Shown here piece after piece: positions 43,622 to 51,581 of a stretch of 64,000 nucleotides of DNA (its first letter is position 1; each line of letters begins with the position of its first letter). A program made the translations under genes and the position numbers. This stretch comes from Asanoa iriomotensis (GTDB lineage: Bacteria; Actinomycetota; Actinomycetes; Mycobacteriales; Micromonosporaceae), in contig NZ_BONC01000001.1 in assembly GCF_016862515.1 (NCBI RefSeq), forward strand, positions 288,050 through 352,049, in the 5' to 3' direction. Below the pieces are notes generated by a model. That model was not told the DNA's origin. It did not search any database and worked only from the letters and a program-made list of their open reading frames with translations.

Positions 43622-44566
43622 GTGACGAGAAGCTGGGCCCGGGTGGGCGTACTCGCGCTGCTGTGGGGTTCGACGTTCCTCTGGATCGAGGTTGCCCTGA
43701 CCGCGTTGACGCCGGTCCAGGTCACCCTCAGCCGGTGCCTCCTCGGAGCGGCGACGCTGTTGACCGCCTGCCTCGCCACGGGGCACAGGCTGCCGGCGAG
43801 CAAGGCGACCTGGTGCCACGTCGTCGTCGCCGCGTTCTTCTGCAACGCCCTGCCGTTCGCGATGTTCAGTCTCGGCCAGCGGACGATCGACTCGGGCGTG
43901 GCCGGCGTCCTCAACGCCACCACGCCGCTGTGGTCGCTGCTGTCCGGCCTCGCCCTCGGCACCGAGCGGCGCCTGCCACCGGCCCGGCTCGCCGGCCTCG
44001 GACTCGGCTTCGCGGGCGTCGTGCTGATCTTCGCGCCGTGGGAGCGCACCGGGCCGGTCGGCTGGGGCGCGCTCGCGATCGTCGGCGCCGCCGCGAGCTA
44101 CGCCGTCGGCTTCGCCTACATGGGACGCCACCTGGTCGGCAAGGGCGTACCCACGATCTCGCTGTCCGCCGCCCAACTGGTCGCCGCGACCGCCCTGACC
44201 GCGCTGACCCTGCCGGCCGGCGGCCTGACACCCGTCGCGCTCGACCCGCGCACCCTGGCCGCCGTGGTGATCCTCGGTGTCGTCGCCACCGGGGTCACCT
44301 TCCACCTCACCTACCGGACCATCGCCGCCGAAGGCGCCACCAACGCGGCCACGGTCGGCTACCTGCTGCCGGTGGTCTCGGTCGCCCTGGGCGTCGCGGT
44401 GCTCGGCGAGGAGTTCAGCGCCCGGATCGCCGCCGGGATGGCGGTCGTGCTCGCCGGGGTGGCGCTGACCCGCCGGCGCGGATCCACACCGGAACGTCAG
44501 GATGGTCCGATTTCCGGAAATGTTGGACAACCGGCGACTCTTGCCCGGTCGTCCCCCGACTCCTAG
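43622..44566 (+). CDS. EamA/DMT family transporter
   Basis: This roughly 314-residue carrier has two EamA repeats and about ten hydrophobic segments, opening with ARVGVLALLWGSTFLWIEVALTALTP and ending each repeat with a segment such as GFAGVVLIFAPWE. These carriers export metabolites or amino acids. The start is uncertain: GTG at 43622 sits before the first helix, whereas GTG 43613 and TTG 43586 are possible. The C-terminal tail of about 25 residues is polar. The divergent LysR regulator is its likely controller. Confidence 0.83.
   Translation: MTRSWARVGVLALLWGSTFLWIEVALTALTPVQVTLSRCLLGAATLLTACLATGHRLPASKATWCHVVVAAFFCNALPFAMFSLGQRTIDSGVAGVLNATTPLWSLLSGLALGTERRLPPARLAGLGLGFAGVVLIFAPWERTGPVGWGALAIVGAAASYAVGFAYMGRHLVGKGVPTISLSAAQLVAATALTALTLPAGGLTPVALDPRTLAAVVILGVVATGVTFHLTYRTIAAEGATNAATVGYLLPVVSVALGVAVLGEEFSARIAAGMAVVLAGVALTRRRGSTPERQDGPISGNVGQPATLARSSPDS
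44505..44528 (+). promoter_or_regulatory. Palindrome upstream of the GH30 gene
   Basis: ATTTCCGGAAAT (44510-44521) is a perfect 12-base palindrome, flanked by GTCC (44505-44508) and GGAC (44525-44528). It lies in the last codons of the transporter gene and 80 bases before the GH30 ATG, where a repressor of a glycosidase could bind. Confidence 0.45.
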
Positions 44567-44601
44567 CTTGATTCGTACACGTCGATGGATGGGGGCTTGT
44601 C

Positions 44602-46536
44602 ATGCGACGCCGGACCAGCTGGACGACGAGGCTCGCGACCGTTTGCGCCCTGATCGCCGCCAGTGCGGGAAGCGGCGCCGCGGCGCACCGGCCGGTGGCC
44701 GTCGTCGACTGGAGCGACGAGCGCCAGACCATCGACGGCTTCGGCGGCTCGTTCGCCTTCCACAAGGCGGGTGCGATCCAGCGTCTCGGCGAGCCGCTGA
44801 CCTCTCAACTGCTCGACCTGGTCTTCGACGACGAGAAGGGCATCGGCCTCGACATCGTCCGCGTCATGGTCGGCGACGGCGGCACGTGGGGTGACCAGCT
44901 CTACGACGGCCCGACGCAGACCATCGAGCCGCAGCCTGGGGTGTTCGTCTGGGACCAGCCCGACTGGCCGGCCCGGAAGGCCGCGTTCGACGCGCACCAG
45001 ATCTGGCTGATGCGCGAGGCGAAGAAGCGCGGCGTCCGGACCTTCATGGCCAGCGTCTGGAGCCCGCCGGCCTGGATGAAGCAGAACAACAGCGTGGTCT
45101 CCTCCGGACCCGACGGCCCACCCAACAAGATCCGCCCCGACCTGTACCAGGCCTTCGCCGACTACCTCGCCGAGTACGTCCTCGGCTACGAGCGCGAGTT
45201 CGGCATCCGGATCACGCACGTCTCACCGACGAACGAGCCCGAGGTCACTACCGGCTACTCGAGCAGCCAGTGGACGCCCGAGGAGCTGCGGGTGCTGGTC
45301 CGCGACCACCTGGGCCCGACGTTCGCGCGCCGGGGCGTCGACGCGGAGAACGTGCTCGGCGAGGGCGTCACCTTCGACGAACGGTTCGCGCTGCCGGCGG
45401 TCACCGACCCGGCGGCCGACGCGCACGTCGGCGTCGTCGCGGCACACGGGTACGCGGGCCTGGTCGACGACGCCACCCGCGCGGCACCGGGCGCGTTCGC
45501 CGCGTCCCACGAGCGGGGCAAGACGATCTGGCAGACCGAGTACATGAACCAGGGCGCCCCGCGCGACCGCCTCTTCGTCAACAACACCATCACCGACGGC
45601 CTGCGGTACGCGAACCTGATCGGCAACCTGTTCGACGAGACCCGGCTCAACGCGTACTTCTGGTGGTGGCCGGTCGCCAACAACGGCGCCGACGGCTCCG
45701 ACCTGATCCGGCTGGTCAACACCGGCACACCGCAGAGCGGCAACCCGACCGAGAACGGCCAGTACCGCATCTTCAAGCGCTACTACACGATCGGCCAGTA
45801 CAGCCGCTTCCTCGACCCGGGCGACGTGATGATCGGCGCGACGAAGACGCCGGCGCCCGGTGTGGCGCTCACCGCCTACAAGGGCGGGCGCGACTTCACC
45901 GTGGTCGTCGTCAACAACAACCCGACGGACGTGACGCTCGACGTCGACCTGACCGGCGGCTTCCCGCGCACCCGCGAGGTGGCCGCCTATCGCACCTCGG
46001 CCAGCGAGAACATGACGAGACTGCGCGACGTCCGCACGCACGACTCGTCGTTCACCGCGACGCTGCGCGCGCGGAGCGTGACGACGTTCTCCTCCGCGAG
46101 CCTGCCGGCCCTGCCCGACCGCAAGGACGTGTTCTCCACCTATCCGGTCGAGGAGAACGACGGCCACTCCCCCGGTCTGCGGGTGACGGACGACATCGCC
46201 ACGGGTGTACGCGACGGAAGCTGGCTGCGCTGGCGGAACGTCAACTTCGCCGACGGCTCGGCCGCGGGTTTCGCCGACCAGAAGGGCCAACTCCGCCTGC
46301 ACACCACGGTCGCACCCCGCGCCGGCGGCGTCATCGAGGCCCGCGTCGACAGCCCGCACGGCCGGCTCGTCGGCACGACGACGGTCCCGGCCGGCGACGG
46401 ATCAGCCTGGCAGACGGCGACGACCTGGGTGGACACGACCCCCGGAGCCGCGAACGGCTTCCACGACCTCTACCTGGTCTTCCGCGGCGGCCGGGGCCCA
46501 CTGTTCGATGTGGACCAGGCGGCCTTCAGCGACTGA
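44602..46536 (+). CDS. Secreted GH30 glycoside hydrolase with C-terminal CBM6-like domain
   Basis: This 644-residue enzyme has a signal peptide (about 1-28), a GH30 catalytic barrel with side beta-structure (about 35-490) and a beta-sandwich resembling CBM6 at 515-642. The acid/base is E212 in SPTNEPEVTTGYSSSQW, and the nucleophile is E313 in IWQTEYMNQG. The start of the mature part, TIDGFGGSFAFHKAGAI, is typical of GH30. Known members cut beta-1,6-glucans, xylans or galactans; the exact substrate cannot be read here. The GH30 ATG follows a G-rich ribosome binding site. Confidence 0.88.
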   Translation: MRRRTSWTTRLATVCALIAASAGSGAAAHRPVAVVDWSDERQTIDGFGGSFAFHKAGAIQRLGEPLTSQLLDLVFDDEKGIGLDIVRVMVGDGGTWGDQLYDGPTQTIEPQPGVFVWDQPDWPARKAAFDAHQIWLMREAKKRGVRTFMASVWSPPAWMKQNNSVVSSGPDGPPNKIRPDLYQAFADYLAEYVLGYEREFGIRITHVSPTNEPEVTTGYSSSQWTPEELRVLVRDHLGPTFARRGVDAENVLGEGVTFDERFALPAVTDPAADAHVGVVAAHGYAGLVDDATRAAPGAFAASHERGKTIWQTEYMNQGAPRDRLFVNNTITDGLRYANLIGNLFDETRLNAYFWWWPVANNGADGSDLIRLVNTGTPQSGNPTENGQYRIFKRYYTIGQYSRFLDPGDVMIGATKTPAPGVALTAYKGGRDFTVVVVNNNPTDVTLDVDLTGGFPRTREVAAYRTSASENMTRLRDVRTHDSSFTATLRARSVTTFSSASLPALPDRKDVFSTYPVEENDGHSPGLRVTDDIATGVRDGSWLRWRNVNFADGSAAGFADQKGQLRLHTTVAPRAGGVIEARVDSPHGRLVGTTTVPAGDGSAWQTATTWVDTTPGAANGFHDLYLVFRGGRGPLFDVDQAAFSD

Positions 46537-46538
46537 GC

Positions 46539-46712
46539 TCAGCCTTCATCCGCGGCTTCGTCGCCCGGTTGGGCCTGGCGGCGCAGCCCGGCGCGCTCGC
46601 GCTCGTGCCGGTCGAAGCGACGCTTCGCGTCCGCCACCCGGGCATCGTCGGCGTCGGCGATCGGCTCACCCATCAACTTCGCGGCGATCGCCTTCGGATC
46701 CAAGGCGTTCAC
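46539..46712 (-). CDS. Small charged conserved protein, 57 residues
   Basis: The frame from GTG at 46712 gives VNALDPKAIAAKLMGEPIA and then a helix rich in Asp, Arg and Glu. The pattern LDPKAIAAKLMG...DADDARVADAKRRFDRHERER looks conserved in actinomycetes, from memory, but without a known function. It converges with GH30, 2 bases apart, and is separated from the amidase by a strong hairpin. The helix is likely amphipathic and may bind another protein or nucleic acid. Confidence 0.5.
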   Translation of the reverse strand: MNALDPKAIAAKLMGEPIADADDARVADAKRRFDRHERERAGLRRQAQPGDEAADEG

Positions 46713-46732
46713 AACGGGCCAGTGTACGCACA

Positions 46733-46762
46733 GGGGCCGGGCCACCGCGGCGGCCCGACCCC
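46733..46762 (-). terminator. Hairpin terminator after the amidase operon
   Basis: GGGGCCGGGCC (46733-46743) and GGCCCGACCCC (46752-46762) form a stem of 10 pairs with one mismatch and an 8-base loop. It lies 10 bases past the amidase stop on the minus strand. Confidence 0.65.
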
Positions 46763-46771
46763 GGCACGTGG

Positions 46772-48364
46772 CTACTGCGACTGTTCGAGCACGTCGTCCG
46801 CGGTGAGGCGGGGACGGGCCAGCCGGGCCGCGACCCCGGCCGGCGGGTCCGCCGGGCGGCGGTGGTGCCAGTCCGTGACCGCCTGGTAGGCCGCCGCGAT
46901 CGAGAGCAGCCGGTCCTCGCCGTAGGGCAGCCCGCCGAGGATCGTGCCGATCGGCACGCCGGCCGCGGTGAAGCCGATCGGGAACGCTAGCTCCGGCAGG
47001 CCGATGATGTCGAACGGCACCGGGCCCGTCTGGACCACCACGTCGCACTTGTCGAAGATCTGGTCCAGCACCCGCTCCAGCAGCAGCAGCTTGGCCCGCT
47101 GTCCGATGAGGAACTCGTTGCCGCCGAAGAGTGCGCCCTGCAGCCAGCCCGACAGCGAGACGCCGAAGCCGCGCAGGTTGTCCCGCAGGTACGGCATGAA
47201 CGGCTCGCTGCGCTCCGGCAGCCGGACGTTGTTGAACGTGTTGCCGGTCAACAGGTCCCACTCGTCCGGCAGCGGCACGTCGACCAGGGTGGCCCCCGGG
47301 ATCGCCGCGAGCGCCGCCAGGTAGGCCTGCCGCGCCAGGGCCGTCGCCGAGGTGCCGTTGGCGAAGCCGGGCAGCACGCCGATCCGGGTGTTCCAGCGCA
47401 GCTTCACCTTGCCCCGGTGGAACACCGGCGTGGCCGCGTCGATCAGGTTCGGGACACCCGGCAGGCCCTGCGTGCGCGGATCGGCCGGGTCCGGACCCGC
47501 CATCGCGGTCAGCATGATGGCCGCGTCCTTGGCGTCCCGGGTCAGCGGGCCGGGGTGGTCGCGGGTGTAGCTGAGCGGGATGATGCCGTGCAGCGACACG
47601 CGGCCCATCGTCGGCTTGATGCCGGTCAGGTTCTGCGCGTTCGACGGCGCGGTGATGGATCCGCCGGTCTGCGTGCCGATGCCCGAGGTCGCCATCCGGC
47701 CGGCGACCGCCGTCGCGGTGCCGGTCGACGAGCCGCCCGGGTCGGTGTTCGGGTTGGTCGGCGTCCACGCGTTCACCGTGGTCACGACCCCGTCCGGGGT
47801 GGTCGCGCGGGTCGTCGCGAGCGGGCCCATCTGGGTCTTGCCGAGCACGATCCCGCCCGCGGCCTTGAGCCGGGCGACCGCGGTGGCGTCGAACGGCGGC
47901 ACGAAGTCCTGGAACAGGAACGAGTTGGCGGTGGTGTGCACACCGGCGGTGTAGTAGTTGTCCTTGATGGCCAGCGGGATGCCGCGCAGGGCACCCCGAC
48001 CGGTGCTGCGGACGGCCCGTGCCTGCTCCGCGAGGACCACGTTGAAGGCCTGGTACGTGCCGTCGTAAGCGGCGATCCGGGCCAGGTAGGCCTCGAGCAG
48101 CTCCTCCGGCCGCAGCTGGCGCTCGCGGATCAGCCAGGCCGCCTCGGCGATGGTGAGCTCGGTCGGGTCGGCCAGCGCCTCCGGGCGGGGCTTGACGAAC
48201 GCGTTCGAATTGTCCAATGTGGGCGCTCTGCCGGTCGCGGACGCCACGGCCGGCAACGCCACCGCGCCCACGGTGGTCACGGCCGCGAGGGCCGCGGCCC
48301 GGGCGAGGAACGCCCGGCGGTCGACGCCGGTGTCGGCGGGCTCGACGGTCACGGCTTCCTCCAC
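46772..48364 (-). CDS. Exported amidase (amidase signature family)
   Basis: This 530-residue hydrolase has a Tat-like signal VDRRAFLARAAALAAVTTVGAVALPAV (about 15-40) and the amidase signature: K134 in LAIKDNYY, S213 in GGSSTGTATAVAG and nucleophile S236 in GIGTQTGGSITAP. The rest matches amidase layout, including PIGFTAAGVPIGTILGG near the end. It should hydrolyse amide bonds of unknown substrate outside the cytoplasm. Its start lies inside the end of the 100-residue gene upstream (16-base overlap), suggesting they are made together. Confidence 0.87.
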   Translation of the reverse strand: MEEAVTVEPADTGVDRRAFLARAAALAAVTTVGAVALPAVASATGRAPTLDNSNAFVKPRPEALADPTELTIAEAAWLIRERQLRPEELLEAYLARIAAYDGTYQAFNVVLAEQARAVRSTGRGALRGIPLAIKDNYYTAGVHTTANSFLFQDFVPPFDATAVARLKAAGGIVLGKTQMGPLATTRATTPDGVVTTVNAWTPTNPNTDPGGSSTGTATAVAGRMATSGIGTQTGGSITAPSNAQNLTGIKPTMGRVSLHGIIPLSYTRDHPGPLTRDAKDAAIMLTAMAGPDPADPRTQGLPGVPNLIDAATPVFHRGKVKLRWNTRIGVLPGFANGTSATALARQAYLAALAAIPGATLVDVPLPDEWDLLTGNTFNNVRLPERSEPFMPYLRDNLRGFGVSLSGWLQGALFGGNEFLIGQRAKLLLLERVLDQIFDKCDVVVQTGPVPFDIIGLPELAFPIGFTAAGVPIGTILGGLPYGEDRLLSIAAAYQAVTDWHHRRPADPPAGVAARLARPRLTADDVLEQSQ

Positions 48365-48651
48365 TCGGTCGCGATGGAGGGGTAGAGCAGCGGCGCGGCC
48401 TGCTGGGACAGCGCGCGGGCCACCGCGGGGTCGGTGCCGGCCGGCGCCGGCATCTGGTAGGCGGCGAGCCCGCCGATCGTGCCGCGGACGAACGACCGCA
48501 GCGACGCGAGCACGGAGGCCTGGCCGGGCGCGCCGGTCTCCGGGTCGGCGGCGGTGCCGGCGGGCAGCTGGTCCAGGTCGATTCCGAGGGAGGCGAGCCG
48601 GGCGCGGATGAACACATCCAGCTCGGCATCGGTCGGCGGGGTGGGCGCCAT
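48349..48651 (-). CDS. Small protein coupled to the exported amidase, 100 residues
   Basis: I do not recognise a family. The protein is soluble, with a helix TDAELDVFIRARLASLGIDLDQLP, a Pro/Ala/Gly linker, and a helix LASLRSFVRGTIGGLAAYQMP; it ends SIATEWRKP. An AAGGAG ribosome binding site precedes the ATG at 48651. Overlap with the amidase gene suggests it is a partner: a chaperone for Tat export, an inhibitor, or a subunit. No signal peptide is present, so it should stay in the cytoplasm unless carried out with the amidase. Confidence 0.6.
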   Translation of the reverse strand: MAPTPPTDAELDVFIRARLASLGIDLDQLPAGTAADPETGAPGQASVLASLRSFVRGTIGGLAAYQMPAPAGTDPAVARALSQQAAPLLYPSIATEWRKP

Positions 48652-48821
48652 GAGCACTCCTTGCACCGGTGGACAGGTGTTGATCAATTTGCGATCCGTC
48701 TATCTCGGAGCGATTACGTCAAGATCACGACGCGGTGAACGGCGCAGGCTGTTGCCGGCTTGTTGCCGGGTCGTTAAGGTGCGGGCAGGAGCGCCACCCT
48801 CCACCCTCGACGGAGGTTCGG

Positions 48822-51581
48822 ATGCGTCGTCGCATGCTCGGCCTGCTCACCGCCGTCCTCCTCGCGGTCACCGCCGGATGGGCGCATCCCGCCTCCGCGC
48901 ATTCACCGGCGCAATTGCGGATACCCGGCATGCATTCGTCCGGGTCGATCGTCCGGGACGCCTACGGCATCGCGCACATCCAGGCCCGCGACGAGCACGA
49001 CCTGCTCTTCCTGCAGGGCTGGCAGCACGCGACGGACCGGCTGTTCCAGATGGACGTGACGCGCCGGCAGGCCTCCGGCACGCTGGCCGAGCTCCTTGGC
49101 CAGCCGGCGCTGGCGAGCGACGTCGAGACGCGGACGATCGGCTTGCGCCGGGCGGCGGAGCGCAGCCTGGGCGCACAGGGCAAGGACATGCGGGCGGGGC
49201 TCGACGCGTACGCCGCGGGCGTCAACGCCTGGGTCGCCCGCAACCCGCTGCCGGCGCAGTACGCCGCGGTGCGGGTCACCCGCTTCGCGCCGTGGACGCC
49301 GGTCGACAGCCTCGTCATCGGCAAGGCGATCGCGTTCAGCCTCTCCTTCGACCTCGACATCGACCTGACGGTGGCCGCCGAGGCGTACGCCCGGGCCGGC
49401 GCGCAGGCCGGCTTCGACGGCGCCGCCATGTTCAGCGAGGACCTCTTCCGGTCGCAGCCGTTCAGCGACGCCTCGACGGTGCCCGACGCCATGCGCACCA
49501 AGGGCCACCACGGCCCGCCGCGCGCGCGGGCGACGACGGGCCTGGACGGCCCGGCGCTGCGGCTCGCCCGCGACTACCAGGCCCGGGTCGAGCGCACGCC
49601 GATGCTGGCACAGGCCGTCGACCGCTCGTTCACCCTCGGCTCCAACGAGTGGGCCATCGCCGGGCGGCACACCGACACGGGTAAGCCGATCCTGGCCAAC
49701 GACCCGCACCTGTCGCTGACCACGCCGTCGACGTTCTATCCGGTCGCGTTGCGTGGCGCCGGTTTCGACGTGCAGGGCGAGAGCTTCGCGGGCGCGCCCT
49801 ACGTGATCCTGGGCCAGAACCAGCGGGTCGCCTGGGGTGCCACCACCAACCCGATGGACGTCACCGACACCTACGTCGAGCGGGTGGTGCCCGACCCGAC
49901 GTCGCCCAGCGGGCTGGCCACGCTCTACCAGGGCACGCGGGAGCCGGTGCAGGCGATCCCGGAGACGTTCCGGGTCAACGCGCGTACCCCCGACGCGACC
50001 GACACCATCGTCACCGTGCCGCCCGGCGGCGGGGTCCCCGCCGCGACGCTGATCGTCCCCCGGCGCAACAACGGGCCGATCGTCTCGCTGGACACCGCGG
50101 CCGGCACGGCCCTGTCGGTCCAGTACGCCGGCTTCTCGCCGACCCGCGAGCTGGAGGCCTCGCGGCTGTTCGACCGCGCCCGCGACATCGACGACTTCAA
50201 GCAGGCGCTGGACCTCTTCGACGTGGGCTCGCAGAACTGGGCGGTCACCGACGTCCGCGGCCACATCGCCTACTTCACCAGCGCGGAGCTGCCGCTGCGG
50301 GAGGACCTGGAGGCCGGCGCCGTCCGCGGCCGGCCGCCCTACCTGCTGCGGGACGGCACCGGCGGCAACGAGTGGCTGCCGGCCACGCGGCGTCACCCGG
50401 GCCAGGCGCTGCCGTACGAGATCCTGCCGCCGCGCGAGATGCCGCAGGTGGTCGACCCGCCGGCCGGCTTCTTCGTCAACGCCAACAACGACCCGGCCGG
50501 CACCACATTGGACAACGACCCGCTCAACCAGCGCCGGGCGACGGGCGGCATCTACTACCTCAACGTGGGCTACGACGGCTTCCGCGCCGGCCGGATCACC
50601 GCGCTGGTGCGGGAGGCGATCGCCCGCGGCAGGAAGGTCTCGATGCGGGACGTGCAGGAGCAGCAGGCCGACGTGACGCTGCTGGACGCGCAGTTCTTCC
50701 GGCCGCACATCGTCAACGCCCTGCGCCGGGCCGCCCGCAGCGACACACCCGCGCTGGCCGCGCTCGCCGCCGACAAGCGGGTGGCGGAAGCGGTCGACCG
50801 GCTGGCCCGCTGGGACTGCACGACGCCGACGGGCATCCCCGAGGGCTACGACGCGTCCGATGTGGACGGCCGTCTCCGCCCGCCGACGCGCGGCGAGGTG
50901 AGCGACAGCGTCGCGGCCACGATCTACGCGGTCTGGCGCGGCCAGTACGTCAAGAACGTGGTCGACGCCCGCATCGCGCCCTACGGCCTGCCGCAGCCTG
51001 GCGGCGACGAGGCACTCAAGGCACTGCGCGTGCTGCTCGACCGCTTCCCCACCGGGCGGGGCGTGGGCGCGTCCGGCGTCGACTTCTACGCGGTCCCAGG
51101 CGTCGCGGACCCGGCCGACCGCCGCGACGTGCTGCTGCTGCGCAGCCTGGCCGACGCCCTCGACCTGCTGGCCGGCCCGTCGTTCGCGGCCGCGTTCGGC
51201 GGCTCGACCCGGCAGGACGACTACCGCTGGGGCCGCCTGCACCGGGTGACGTTCGCGGCGCCGCTCGGCGCACCGTGGTCGATCCCACCGGCCGGCGGAG
51301 CCTTCCCGGCACCGCTGCCGGGCCTGCCGGGCGTCCCGGTCGACGGCGGCTTCAGCACGGTAGACGTGGCGGGCCACAACGTCCGCGCGGACTCGGCGAC
51401 GGAGTTCACCTTCGGCGGCGGCCCGGTCCGCCGCGCCGTCGCACAACCGACCCGCGACGGCATCCGGGCGGTCTCGTCCCTGCCGGGCGGCACCAGCGAA
51501 ACGCTGGGCAGCCCCTACTACGCCATCCTGCTGCCACGCTGGCTCACGAACGAGACCTACCCCGTGCGCTTGGGTCAGTGA
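48822..51581 (+). CDS. Penicillin acylase family N-terminal-nucleophile hydrolase
   Basis: This 919-residue precursor has a signal peptide (about 1-26) and the Ntn penicillin acylase layout. An alpha chain (about 30-250) begins VRDAYGIAHIQARDEHDLLFLQGWQHATDRLFQMD. The beta chain should begin at S274 in TLGSNEWAIAG, the self-processing and catalytic Ser, with later ILANDPHLSLTTPSTFYPVAL typical of the family. Such enzymes remove acyl groups from beta-lactams, acyl-homoserine lactones or cyclic lipopeptides. A GGAGG ribosome binding site supports the ATG. The substrate is unknown; quorum quenching is one option. Confidence 0.9.
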   Translation: MRRRMLGLLTAVLLAVTAGWAHPASAHSPAQLRIPGMHSSGSIVRDAYGIAHIQARDEHDLLFLQGWQHATDRLFQMDVTRRQASGTLAELLGQPALASDVETRTIGLRRAAERSLGAQGKDMRAGLDAYAAGVNAWVARNPLPAQYAAVRVTRFAPWTPVDSLVIGKAIAFSLSFDLDIDLTVAAEAYARAGAQAGFDGAAMFSEDLFRSQPFSDASTVPDAMRTKGHHGPPRARATTGLDGPALRLARDYQARVERTPMLAQAVDRSFTLGSNEWAIAGRHTDTGKPILANDPHLSLTTPSTFYPVALRGAGFDVQGESFAGAPYVILGQNQRVAWGATTNPMDVTDTYVERVVPDPTSPSGLATLYQGTREPVQAIPETFRVNARTPDATDTIVTVPPGGGVPAATLIVPRRNNGPIVSLDTAAGTALSVQYAGFSPTRELEASRLFDRARDIDDFKQALDLFDVGSQNWAVTDVRGHIAYFTSAELPLREDLEAGAVRGRPPYLLRDGTGGNEWLPATRRHPGQALPYEILPPREMPQVVDPPAGFFVNANNDPAGTTLDNDPLNQRRATGGIYYLNVGYDGFRAGRITALVREAIARGRKVSMRDVQEQQADVTLLDAQFFRPHIVNALRRAARSDTPALAALAADKRVAEAVDRLARWDCTTPTGIPEGYDASDVDGRLRPPTRGEVSDSVAATIYAVWRGQYVKNVVDARIAPYGLPQPGGDEALKALRVLLDRFPTGRGVGASGVDFYAVPGVADPADRRDVLLLRSLADALDLLAGPSFAAAFGGSTRQDDYRWGRLHRVTFAAPLGAPWSIPPAGGAFPAPLPGLPGVPVDGGFSTVDVAGHNVRADSATEFTFGGGPVRRAVAQPTRDGIRAVSSLPGGTSETLGSPYYAILLPRWLTNETYPVRLGQ

